This document shows, one piece after another, positions 9,789-18,039 of a DNA stretch of 64,000 bases. The notes under the pieces are model-generated. The model searched no databases. It was given only the letters and a program-made list of their open reading frames with translations, and was not told the origin of the DNA. The first letter of the stretch is position 1. Each line of letters starts with the position of its first letter. The translations under genes were made by a program, and so were the position numbers. Origin of the DNA: an uncultured Pirellulaceae bacterium (GTDB taxonomy: Bacteria > Planctomycetota > Planctomycetia > Pirellulales > Pirellulaceae); the NCBI GenBank assembly GCA_938083195.1, contig CALKCK010000001.1:62001-126000 (forward strand), written 5' to 3'.

Positions 9789-10640
9789 ATGAAACGCAAT
9801 CCACCCTCAGCCATTCAATCCCAGCCACAGTTCTATCGAATCTTTGCAATGGCCGTCACGACACTCTTTTTGAGTCTCATGTCAACAGTGGTGGCTCAGA
9901 CAGACTCAATGGATGCGATTGACGGATTCATTGCTCCCTATCGCAGCATCGAACTGTCAAGTGATGAAGCAGGAGCAATTGCAGAACTGATTGTAGAAGA
10001 AGGGGACGTAATTAAAGCAGGCGGAACCGTTGCAAGACTCGACGACCGAGTCCAGGAATTGCAAGTAGAAATTGCCGAAGAGCTGGCGCAAACGACTAGC
10101 CAACTCATTGCCGCCAATCAATTACTAGAAAAACGAAAAGAGATCTCACGCCGACTCGATGACCTTAAAAAACGAGGACATGCAAGCCAAAGCGAAATCA
10201 TCCGGGCCGAAATGGAACTCTCCATCGCCCAAGCGAAGGTGCTTGCCGCAAAAGAAGAGAAGGCCGTTCGAGAAATTGAACTTCGACGGGCAGAAGTCCA
10301 ATTAGACAGACGAACGATATCTTCCCCCTTTGACGGAATAGTCGCAAAAATCCATCGTCGCGAAGGAGAGTTTCTATCTCCTCTGCACCCAGAGGTCGCA
10401 ACCATCATTCAGGTCAATAAACTTTTGGCCTCTTTTGCAATCATGAGCGATCAACTTAGCGAATTTGAAATTGATAAAGAGTACACGATTCGTTTAGAGA
10501 ATGGTTCGTTAGTCAAGGGAACCGTTTACCGGATCGGCGTTGAGACTGATTCCCAATCCGGAACCGTCGATATCAAATTACTTATTCAAAACCCTACGTT
10601 GAAATTACGCAGTGGCGAGAGCTGTTCACTCAGCTTTTAA
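9789..10640 (+). CDS. HlyD/RND-type periplasmic adaptor protein
   Basis: This 283-residue protein is a membrane-fusion (adaptor) protein that would bridge an inner-membrane component to the TolC-like channel. ATG 9789 is chosen because it gives a signal peptide (FAMAVTTLFLSLMSTVVA-QT). The mature protein has the first half of a lipoyl/barrel-sandwich domain (IAELIVEEGDVIKAGGTVARLDD), a coiled-coil hairpin (about residues 90-170), the second lipoyl half (ISSPFDGIVAKIHRREGEFL) and a short beta-barrel domain. It is shorter than most RND adaptors, which run to 350-400 residues. It lies between the TolC-like gene and the GAF-HlyD gene in the same orientation. Confidence 0.85.
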   Translation: MKRNPPSAIQSQPQFYRIFAMAVTTLFLSLMSTVVAQTDSMDAIDGFIAPYRSIELSSDEAGAIAELIVEEGDVIKAGGTVARLDDRVQELQVEIAEELAQTTSQLIAANQLLEKRKEISRRLDDLKKRGHASQSEIIRAEMELSIAQAKVLAAKEEKAVREIELRRAEVQLDRRTISSPFDGIVAKIHRREGEFLSPLHPEVATIIQVNKLLASFAIMSDQLSEFEIDKEYTIRLENGSLVKGTVYRIGVETDSQSGTVDIKLLIQNPTLKLRSGESCSLSF

Positions 10641-10692
10641 CTCTCTTTTGAGCCCAAAGAAAATTACAAACTAGGACCCAAAAGTTCGCTCA

Positions 10693-12621
10693 ATGAATTC
10701 TCCAATTCTACATTTTGATTTCGCTACCCCCACCCATACGAGGGCGGGTTCGGAATTCCCACGCACTGGCAGTGACGCCCGCAAACCGGACTACTCATTT
10801 TCTGACCAGCGTTTGATGCAGCACTTTGGAGTTGCGATCGCAAGCAGCGACTCAATCGACCAACTATACTCAAACATCAGCCTGATTCTTAAACGTCAAA
10901 CGGACTGTCTCTGCGTTTGGAATGTCCCCAAAAATGGCCAAGGCGAATTTGAGGATCCGCAGCTTCTATCCGACGCGGACGATGATCCACTTTGGCCAAT
11001 TGTCGAGGAACAAGTAAAAGAAATGCTTGCTCGCGTTGCCCGGACCCATCACATTTGTTCTTCTCCCATTCAAACCTCGCCCAATACTACACTCGTCGCA
11101 TCGCCAATTTCGAAGCAAATTAACAAGAAATCAAACAGCGAAATTGACAGTGTCTTGATTGGCTGCTTCGCCGCGAAAACGGACAGTATTTTACGTCTGC
11201 AGTGGTTAACTGGAATCGCATCGGATGCGATCAACCGCTGGCACCAAAAACAGAACTTAAACAACGAAGTAAATAAAAGTCGTTATTTAGGGGATTCAAT
11301 TGGCCTTATTCATTCACTTGATCAAACCCAGTCGGTCTCTGAAGCCATTGTCATCCTCGCTAATCACTTACGGCGTCTTTGTGACGCTGAGCAAGTTTCG
11401 ATCTGCCTGACGGACGAAAGAAACGTTGTTTCACTTCGAGCAATCTCCGATGTTGAGCAAATTGATTTCAATGCCGATTCCAACAAGACGATTCTACACG
11501 CCTGCCAGCAAACGGCTCGACACAATGGCGAAACCTGTTACCCAGACAACGGAAGAACAGGATCCATTGAACAACTTTCACTGCAGAAATACTGTAAAGC
11601 CAATGGTTCTGACGCCTGTATCTGTATCCCATTAATAACGGGCAACGGCCGAAAACTTGGGGTTGTTCTACTCGCTTGCTCGCGTGAAAAAGTAGCCAAC
11701 AAGCACTACCGAACATATTGCAGCAAATTAATCCAAATGACTTCGAGTCACGTTGACGTTGTGATTCGAGCCAACCGAAGTTCAAAAGATATTTTTTCAG
11801 CCGGGCTGAATAAGCTAAAAAACAGTAACAAGACACATGGTTTGATTCTTGCCACCTCGATTCTAATCGCGGTACTACTCATCCCGTTTACCTATCGGGT
11901 TAATTGCGACTGTGAGCTTCAACCGGTATTTAGAAGATTTATCGCAGCACCCCATGACTCGATTCTAGAAAAAACCCTTGTCAAAAGTGGAGATACGATC
12001 GCCGTCGATCAGCAAATCGCTCTTCTCGACGGCAGGAAATTACGCATCGAGCTATCCGGTATTCGCGCTGATTACGACGGCGCGAAAAAAAGACGTGAAT
12101 CCGCATTAGCACTGGGCAACATCGCTGAATCTCAAATCGCCTTGAGCGAAATGAATCGTTTTCAATCCAAAATCGAAATCCTCGAACAGCAACTGACACA
12201 ACTTGTGGTTCGATCTCCCATCCATGGACTCGTTTTAACAGGCGACCTCGAAAAAGCTGAAGGTGCCCCCCTGGAAATGGGCCAAACATTGTTCGAAATA
12301 GCGCCCTTGAACGAAATGGTCGCTGAAATCAACATTCCAGAATCAGAAATTCAATACGTCACGTCCGGAATGCCAGTCGTCTTTAAACTAAATGCTTTTC
12401 CACTAAAAACTTGGTCTGGCAACATAGAACACATTCACCCATGTACAGAAATCGTTGACACCCAAAGCGTATTCGTCGCAAAGGTTCGCCTCCCTAACAC
12501 CGACAACCAATTCCGCCCAGGGATGCAAGGATCCGCGAAGATCGAAACCAAAAAAGCAACACTTGGCTGGAGCCTTTTTCATCGAGGCTGGGAATCCGTA
12601 AGATACTGGATGGTCTGGTAA
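10693..12621 (+). CDS. GAF-domain/HlyD fusion membrane adaptor
   Basis: This 642-residue protein joins a cytoplasmic sensory-like part to a periplasmic adaptor. Residues about 40-200 are an uncharacterised N-terminal region that may hold a first degenerate GAF-like fold. Residues about 210-358 look like a GAF domain (ILANHLRRLCDAEQVSICLTD, CICIPLITGNGRKLGVVLLA). A single membrane segment follows at about 381-402. After it comes a HlyD-type lipoyl/coiled-coil/barrel part (APHDSILEKTLVKSGDTIAV, VVRSPIHGLVLTGDLEKAEG). The gene begins 52 bp after the simple HlyD gene and ends 2 bp before the M50 fusion, so it is operonic. A GAF module on an adaptor suggests that export responds to a cytoplasmic ligand, but this is inference. 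Confidence 0.85.
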   Translation: MNSPILHFDFATPTHTRAGSEFPRTGSDARKPDYSFSDQRLMQHFGVAIASSDSIDQLYSNISLILKRQTDCLCVWNVPKNGQGEFEDPQLLSDADDDPLWPIVEEQVKEMLARVARTHHICSSPIQTSPNTTLVASPISKQINKKSNSEIDSVLIGCFAAKTDSILRLQWLTGIASDAINRWHQKQNLNNEVNKSRYLGDSIGLIHSLDQTQSVSEAIVILANHLRRLCDAEQVSICLTDERNVVSLRAISDVEQIDFNADSNKTILHACQQTARHNGETCYPDNGRTGSIEQLSLQKYCKANGSDACICIPLITGNGRKLGVVLLACSREKVANKHYRTYCSKLIQMTSSHVDVVIRANRSSKDIFSAGLNKLKNSNKTHGLILATSILIAVLLIPFTYRVNCDCELQPVFRRFIAAPHDSILEKTLVKSGDTIAVDQQIALLDGRKLRIELSGIRADYDGAKKRRESALALGNIAESQIALSEMNRFQSKIEILEQQLTQLVVRSPIHGLVLTGDLEKAEGAPLEMGQTLFEIAPLNEMVAEINIPESEIQYVTSGMPVVFKLNAFPLKTWSGNIEHIHPCTEIVDTQSVFVAKVRLPNTDNQFRPGMQGSAKIETKKATLGWSLFHRGWESVRYWMVW

Positions 12622-12623
12622 CC

Positions 12624-14876
12624 ATGAACAGTCCCAATACAGATCCAGAAACACCAGAAATCCCAACAGTATCAACTACGAGTGGGAATTCCCCGTTGGC
12701 AGCAACTCATAATACGGATTCTTGGTTGGATTCAAAACTAACGCTTCGGTCAGAACTCAAATTTGACTCGCGCTGGGAAGGTGAAAATCCAGTTGTTGTC
12801 ATCGAAGACCCCGTTCGAAGCAAGTATTTTCAAATCGGAGAACGAGAATACCGTTTCATTGCTTTAATTGACGGCCAACGAACAGCCCGGGAAATAATCG
12901 ACCTTCTAAACACCTCCGAAGAATCCCAAAACCCAACATTGACTGCCCAACTCGCAATCGAAGTCAGTCAATGGCTGGTACAAACCAATCTAACTTTCGG
13001 CAAAGAGTTTGATAATAGTCAACGACTAAACCTCCAGGCAGGTAAGATCAAACGCCAGAAAATCATGGCTTGGATCAATCCCATCAGTTGCAAGTTTCGA
13101 ATTTTCAATCCGAACCAACTGCTTTCGAAAGTTCAGCCATATTTTCAATGGGTTTTTTCTGTCTGGTTTTTCCTGATTTGGTGCGGGCTCGGAACTTACG
13201 CCTCCGTTCAACTTTACCAACACTGGGATCAATTATCTGTCGCATCCACTGGAATCCTCTCAGGATTTAGCTGGATTTGGCTACTAGTCATCTGGGTCGC
13301 ACTGAAACTCGTGCACGAAACAGCTCATGGAATCGCTTGCCGAAAATATGGCGGAGAAGTTCCCGAAGCAGGCGTCTTGCTTATCCTTTTTACCCCGATG
13401 GCCTACGTCAATGTGACGTCAATGTGGCGATTTACGAATCGTTGGCATCGCATGGCTGTCTCTTCGGCAGGAATGTATGTCGAACTGTTTATTTCCTTCG
13501 TTGCAGTCATTACTTGGACTAAAACAGACGGTGTCACAGGCGATATTGCATTTAATATTTTCATCATGTCTAGCCTGACGACAATCTTATTCAATGCCAA
13601 TCCACTTATGAGATTCGACGGCTACTTTTTACTTTCCGATTTGCTCAATATACCCAACCTCTATAGCAAGGGGGCCAAGTGGTTTGGAGACCGAACGCTG
13701 AGCCTCTTATTCGGACTTCCTAAAACAGAAAATCTCTGCAAACCAAGTGAACGCAAGTCGGTTGCAATTTACGGTTGCCTCGCATTCTTTTGGAAAATCT
13801 CGATCAGCTTGAGCTTGATTATTGGAGCAGGCGTTCTATTGGATGGCGTCGGACTCTTCTTGAGCATTCTCGGTGTAGCTCTTTGGTTCGGCCTTCCAAT
13901 CTATCGAACTCTAAAACCCCTCGTGTCGCTAAACTCACAGCGACCGATCAACCTATTGAGAACAGCCCTGAGCCTATGCATTTTAGTAGGTCTAGGGACA
14001 CTTTTGTTCACCACTTTAAAAGCACCCGCCATTAAATCGGCACCGGCAATTATTCAGTTTTCCAAAGAGACTCTCGTACGTTCTGACGCCGATGGATTTA
14101 TTCAAGCCATTCTTGTTAATGACGGTGACCAGGTTCGGCAAGGCCAAGAGCTACTATCCCTTAAAAACCCACAAATCACTAACGAAGCGAACGAGCTAAC
14201 TCGCTTGATTGAAGAATCTGAAGTTCAATATCGAATCTATCGCAAGCAAGACCAAAGGTCATTAGCACTCGCCGAGCAAACCAAACAAAAAGAATTAAAA
14301 GCGCAGTTGAAAGAAAAAAAAACCGCCGCAAATGGATTGAAAATACGCGCCCCCTTCGACGGTTTTGTTTTCCAACGTGACCTAGCAAGCCAAATAGGCA
14401 GTTTCGTGAATCGAGGCGACGAAATCCTGACCATCGCTCCGTTTAACACAAAAGAGGTGGTTGTTTCGATTGACCAAAGAGATCTTGATTCAATTCACAA
14501 CAACATTGGCAATCCGATAAAAATTATTATGCCAGGCCTTCCCCTTTTTCAGTCTCCACTTTCTCGCGTTAATCCACGGGCGTCGACAATATCGACCCAC
14601 CCGTCACTTTGCGCCCATGCCAACGGCCCACTTCCAGTTAAGCCAATTGCAAGCGGCAATAACGATGTCGGCGATCAAGAATTTGAATTACTCACCCCGC
14701 GGTTCAACGCCTTTATTGAATTGGGGGCAGACCAAAGTTGCCAATTGCACTCAGGACAAAGAGGTCGAGCAATATTTCCAACGGGAGAACAATCTCTCGG
14801 AAGCTACTTTTACATCGCCGCCTCGGAGTGGCTGGAATGCAAAATCAAATTCGCGACTCAGAACGCCGCATTCTAA
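12624..14876 (+). CDS. PqqD-like/M50 metalloprotease/lipoyl-HlyD fusion
   Basis: This 750-residue polytopic membrane protein belongs to the M50 (site-2-protease-like) peptide zinc metalloprotease group fused to an adaptor. Residues about 40-126 resemble a PqqD/RRE-type winged helix (YFQIGEREYRFIALIDGQRT), the fold that binds leader peptides in RiPP pathways. The membrane part carries HETAH (His231, Glu232, His235) and the distal motif NPLMRFDGYF (Asp332), so the zinc ligands and catalytic Glu are intact. About seven membrane segments are visible. The C-terminal third has split lipoyl halves (GFIQAILVNDGDQVRQGQEL and IRAPFDGFVFQRDL) around a coiled coil. It starts 2 bp after the GAF-HlyD gene, so translation is probably coupled. 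It is the best candidate for the inner-membrane core of the export system. Confidence 0.88.
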   Translation: MNSPNTDPETPEIPTVSTTSGNSPLAATHNTDSWLDSKLTLRSELKFDSRWEGENPVVVIEDPVRSKYFQIGEREYRFIALIDGQRTAREIIDLLNTSEESQNPTLTAQLAIEVSQWLVQTNLTFGKEFDNSQRLNLQAGKIKRQKIMAWINPISCKFRIFNPNQLLSKVQPYFQWVFSVWFFLIWCGLGTYASVQLYQHWDQLSVASTGILSGFSWIWLLVIWVALKLVHETAHGIACRKYGGEVPEAGVLLILFTPMAYVNVTSMWRFTNRWHRMAVSSAGMYVELFISFVAVITWTKTDGVTGDIAFNIFIMSSLTTILFNANPLMRFDGYFLLSDLLNIPNLYSKGAKWFGDRTLSLLFGLPKTENLCKPSERKSVAIYGCLAFFWKISISLSLIIGAGVLLDGVGLFLSILGVALWFGLPIYRTLKPLVSLNSQRPINLLRTALSLCILVGLGTLLFTTLKAPAIKSAPAIIQFSKETLVRSDADGFIQAILVNDGDQVRQGQELLSLKNPQITNEANELTRLIEESEVQYRIYRKQDQRSLALAEQTKQKELKAQLKEKKTAANGLKIRAPFDGFVFQRDLASQIGSFVNRGDEILTIAPFNTKEVVVSIDQRDLDSIHNNIGNPIKIIMPGLPLFQSPLSRVNPRASTISTHPSLCAHANGPLPVKPIASGNNDVGDQEFELLTPRFNAFIELGADQSCQLHSGQRGRAIFPTGEQSLGSYFYIAASEWLECKIKFATQNAAF

Positions 14877-14966
14877 TCCAGAGACCTAACCTGAAATTGC
14901 CTCTCAGCGTGTTCCATTAACCACGAAAATCGCTCGACGGCATCAGAAACGTCGCCCACTCTCGAG

Positions 14967-15932
14967 TTAATTAACCACTACCTCACGCCCGAGACTAACG
15001 ATTTGATTCGCCAATTCAGAAGGTTCAAAATCAGAATCAATGTCAATGATGCGACACTCGGACATGCCTCGAAACCATGTTTCCTGATGACGCGCGAATT
15101 TACGAGTCCTAACCCGTACCCGCTCAATCGTCTCTTCCATGGTCATCTTACCCTCTGAATACTCGATCACCTCACGGTAACCAACGGCCTGAGACGCGGT
15201 TTTCCCAATGTCAGTCCACCGTTCAAGCAAGCTTTTCACTTCGTCGACCAACCCCTCAGAGAACATCGACTCAACTCGCGTTTCGATCCGCTGATGAAGC
15301 ACCGGCCGGGCATGTCTCATCGTGAAGACACGACACTGATCCGACTGCCTGCCTTCATCAAACTGCATCTGCCAATGACTGATGGGTTTCCCCGTTTGTT
15401 TGTAGACCTCGAGTGCCCGGATGATACGACGATGATCATTTTCGTGAAGTTTATGTGCAGACACAGGATCGATCATCGCCAGACGCTGATGCAGAAACTC
15501 CGCACCAGAATTTTCAATTTCCTGCTCAATCTCTTTTCTAAATTCCCAATCCGCCGGAGGTCCTTCGAACAAACCGCGAAGCAATGCTTTCAGATAGAGC
15601 GCAGTGCCTCCGACAAAGAGAACCTGCTTGCCGGTTGCCTGGATTTCCCGAATTTTCTCCAATGCGGCAACGCGATACTCAGAGACGCTGAAAGATTCAG
15701 GGGGTTCTACAATGTCAATAAGATGATGCGGAATCATGGACTGCTGATTTAAATCTGGCTTAGCCGTTCCGATATCCATCCCTCGATAAATAGCCATCGA
15801 ATCCAACGAAATGATCTCGGCGTCCAGAATCTGAGCCAGCTCTAAACTGACTTTGGTTTTCCCACTGGCCGTAGCGCCTGTTAAAAACCAGCATTTCAGC
15901 GCGAGTTGGATGTCGGAAGGTAGTTGGTTCAT
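14967..15932 (-). CDS. miaA: tRNA dimethylallyltransferase MiaA
   Basis: MiaA transfers a dimethylallyl group to N6 of adenosine 37 in tRNAs that read codons beginning with U, in the cytoplasm. The 321-residue protein has the P-loop GATASGKT at residues 19-26, the LDSMAIYRGMDIGTAKP segment with the catalytic Asp/Ser pair, PHHLID, VGGTALYLKALLRGL, and the C-terminal RKFARHQETWFRG tRNA-binding motif, all canonical. Length is normal for the family. The ATG at 15932 is used. It is transcribed on the minus strand, downstream of the receiver-like gene but separated from it by about 100 bp. Confidence 0.97.
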   Translation of the reverse strand: MNQLPSDIQLALKCWFLTGATASGKTKVSLELAQILDAEIISLDSMAIYRGMDIGTAKPDLNQQSMIPHHLIDIVEPPESFSVSEYRVAALEKIREIQATGKQVLFVGGTALYLKALLRGLFEGPPADWEFRKEIEQEIENSGAEFLHQRLAMIDPVSAHKLHENDHRRIIRALEVYKQTGKPISHWQMQFDEGRQSDQCRVFTMRHARPVLHQRIETRVESMFSEGLVDEVKSLLERWTDIGKTASQAVGYREVIEYSEGKMTMEETIERVRVRTRKFARHQETWFRGMSECRIIDIDSDFEPSELANQIVSLGREVVVN

Positions 15933-16031
15933 AACAAATTAACTTCAATTGCAAAGTTCAGGTCACAGAGAATGCTTGCTCTGTTGCAGTAACCGAAAAT
16001 CTTAGACGCAATTCAACACCCTGAGAACCCT

Positions 16032-16844
16032 TTATGCCTTCAGACCCTGAAGTTCTTTTCCAGCTGCCTTCGCAATCGCCACTTTCAGATCCTGAAGCTC
16101 AAACGGCTTGGAAACCACTGACGAAATCCCCGCTGACGCGATCGACTCAGCGTCAGATTGCCTTGGATAGTTGAGCAACAACACGAAGGGGACATCCGGG
16201 ATTTCAGAATTTAGCCACTGAATACGTTTTTCCAATTCTGCCGTCCAGGAATCTGCGATAACACACATGACTGAAACGGTGGCGGACGAGGCGGCATCCC
16301 AAATGGATCTTTCTACCCAGCGGGAACGCCATCCGAAACTAGTGATCGCATCATCCAGCATTTCAAATTCGGATCGCGTCCATGCACTAACTCCAATATA
16401 TCCAGAGCCTAAGGAAAAGTCTTTCTGAATTGTTTGTGCAACGATGTGGTCCGACGATGTTGCCGTCCGTGGAGCATGCCAACTAGTAATCCCGGATTTC
16501 CCCAACTGCTCGACGAACTGGGAATATCTCCCCTCCCACTGGTGCCAATAAACTCGAATGACCCCTGGATAGGGTCTGCCAGATCGTGATTCTCCCTCGC
16601 ACCAACTACCAAGCAAACCAACGACTGGGACGGCTGGAAAGTTCGCTAATAGCTCCTCAACTTCAGACTCTAAAAATTGGTCGCGTCTAGATTGCGCCAA
16701 AACAACGAGATCGTAATTCTGATCCACGACCGTTTCGACTTTGTCGAAAGGTACCAAGGTCACCGGAACATCAAATTTGGAAACGATCGTTTGAAAATCG
16801 GTATGCCAAAAATCGCCCGTCACCAAAATTTTATGCATTGCCAT
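16032..16844 (-). CDS. Protein with two degenerate receiver-like domains
   Basis: This 270-residue protein is not a recognised enzyme. I start it at ATG 16844 because GAGGAGC (16851-16857) lies six bases upstream; the frame is open further upstream only from a TTG. Both halves look like response-regulator receiver folds. The N-terminal half reads KILVTGDFW then YDLVVLAQS, where the phospho-acceptor Asp is replaced. The C-terminal half reads VSVMCVIADSW, FVLLLNYPRQSD, SAGISSVVSKPFELQDL, with the late SKPF Lys retained. It is probably a phosphorylation-independent pseudo-receiver protein. It lies 37 bp after the HTH-EIIA gene in the same orientation, so the two are probably co-transcribed regulators. 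Function is unknown. Confidence 0.75.
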   Translation of the reverse strand: MAMHKILVTGDFWHTDFQTIVSKFDVPVTLVPFDKVETVVDQNYDLVVLAQSRRDQFLESEVEELLANFPAVPVVGLLGSWCEGESRSGRPYPGVIRVYWHQWEGRYSQFVEQLGKSGITSWHAPRTATSSDHIVAQTIQKDFSLGSGYIGVSAWTRSEFEMLDDAITSFGWRSRWVERSIWDAASSATVSVMCVIADSWTAELEKRIQWLNSEIPDVPFVLLLNYPRQSDAESIASAGISSVVSKPFELQDLKVAIAKAAGKELQGLKA

Positions 16845-16881
16845 CCTACTGCTCCTCAATCATTCCGTTATCAAATGGTTA

Positions 16882-17589
16882 TTAATCGAGACGAGTGTCG
16901 CCATCGTTAATAACCTGCCACGCATCCGCCGAAGATGCACTCTCTCGCAATTCATCCAGCCATTCCGACTGCTGAATCATTCGACTCAACCTCGCCAACA
17001 CTCTTAAATGAACAGCTTCACTCGTGGAACCAATCAAAAAAAACACATCTGTCAAACATCCCCTTGGGCCCCCAAAGGGGATTCCCGAACTCGTGATGCC
17101 TAACGCCAGAAATGGTTCACCCATAATTGAAGGTAGCGGACGCCTTGGATGTAACAGCGCCACTCCGTTTCCTAACGCCGTTGGATGTAATTCCTCACGA
17201 CTGGTCAATGCTTCTGCCATTTTCACCGGGTCCCATAGTCTACCTGTTTCCGCGGTCAAATCGCAAATGTTTTTGATCACGGAGCTCTTGGTCCTAGCCA
17301 TCAAAGGAACATAAGTCGATTCCGGAAGCAACAATTCAGATATTCGGGGTTCCCCCGAAGCATCGCTACCCGGGTTTCGATAAAGAACCTTCTCAACCTC
17401 CGTTAATCCCTGCTCATCGGAAGCCCCAATCTTTTGCTCAAACCATTGATGAATCTCAGCCCTCGAAAACCGCCACTTTCCCCCCACTCGCCGACCAGGT
17501 AGGCGGTCTCGGCTCGCCATCTTTCGGACTTGATCGGGCGTCAAATGCAAATAGGCCGCCAGTGACATAACGTCAAAATCTTCGTCCAT
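16882..17589 (-). CDS. Excisionase-type HTH fused to PTS EIIA (type 2) domain
   Basis: This 235-residue regulator couples DNA binding to a phosphotransferase-type sensor domain. Residues about 6-52 are a MerR/excisionase-like helix-turn-helix (LAAYLHLTPDQVRKMASRDR then GGKWRFSRAEIHQWF). Residues about 85-225 match the EIIA mannitol/fructose/Ntr domain: TSREELHPTALGNGVALLHP contains the usual phosphorylatable His context, and DVFFLIGSTSEAVHLRVLARL is the conserved late helix. There is no sugar permease nearby, so a regulatory EIIA-Ntr-like role is more likely than sugar uptake. The following gene (pseudo-receiver) is 37 bp downstream. The ATG at 17589 is used. Confidence 0.88.
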   Translation of the reverse strand: MDEDFDVMSLAAYLHLTPDQVRKMASRDRLPGRRVGGKWRFSRAEIHQWFEQKIGASDEQGLTEVEKVLYRNPGSDASGEPRISELLLPESTYVPLMARTKSSVIKNICDLTAETGRLWDPVKMAEALTSREELHPTALGNGVALLHPRRPLPSIMGEPFLALGITSSGIPFGGPRGCLTDVFFLIGSTSEAVHLRVLARLSRMIQQSEWLDELRESASSADAWQVINDGDTRLD

Positions 17590-18039
17590 GAATTTTCTTC
17601 CGCCAAATCACAAAAGGAATACAAAACCAATCTTTATCCGTCTCTAATCGATAGACGGGAATCTAAACAACATCGTTTGCTAAGCCTACAAGAGATTCTC
17701 CCTGGTGAGAACCGCATGCAGCTAGCACGCTTAATTCGAAGAAAAAAACTTTCACGCTGACGAAGCAAAATTTTTGATCAACAAACGTCATATTCATTCA
17801 ATTTTGAGCCATGTCAATTGCGAATTGCAAGAATCTTTGACAGACGCTTTCACCTGAAACCAACCCTGTAGAGCAACGATCAACCTTGACGAAAGTTTTC
17901 GTTTAATGAAAATCGAATTCGTTGGCAGGATGCTGACATGTACTCGTCCGCTCGACCAGGTGTGATGCTTGGTTCAACGCGAGTTACCGCGAAAGAAATC
18001 GCTTTTTGAATTTTGGCATTCGCCAGGCAAGGAGGCCTT
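17590..18039. other. 450-bp divergent intergenic region
   Basis: This gap lies between the minus-strand HTH-EIIA gene and the plus-strand MurE-like gene. It should carry both promoters. I see a small hairpin CCGTCT/AGACGG (17638-17658) without a T-run, and TTGAC-containing -35-like boxes without well-spaced -10 boxes. I find no gene in it. Confidence 0.4.

Noticed and set aside
16845-16859. TTG start for the pseudo-receiver gene
   Set aside because: It would place the strong GAGGAG ribosome site inside the coding region; ATG 16844 fits better.
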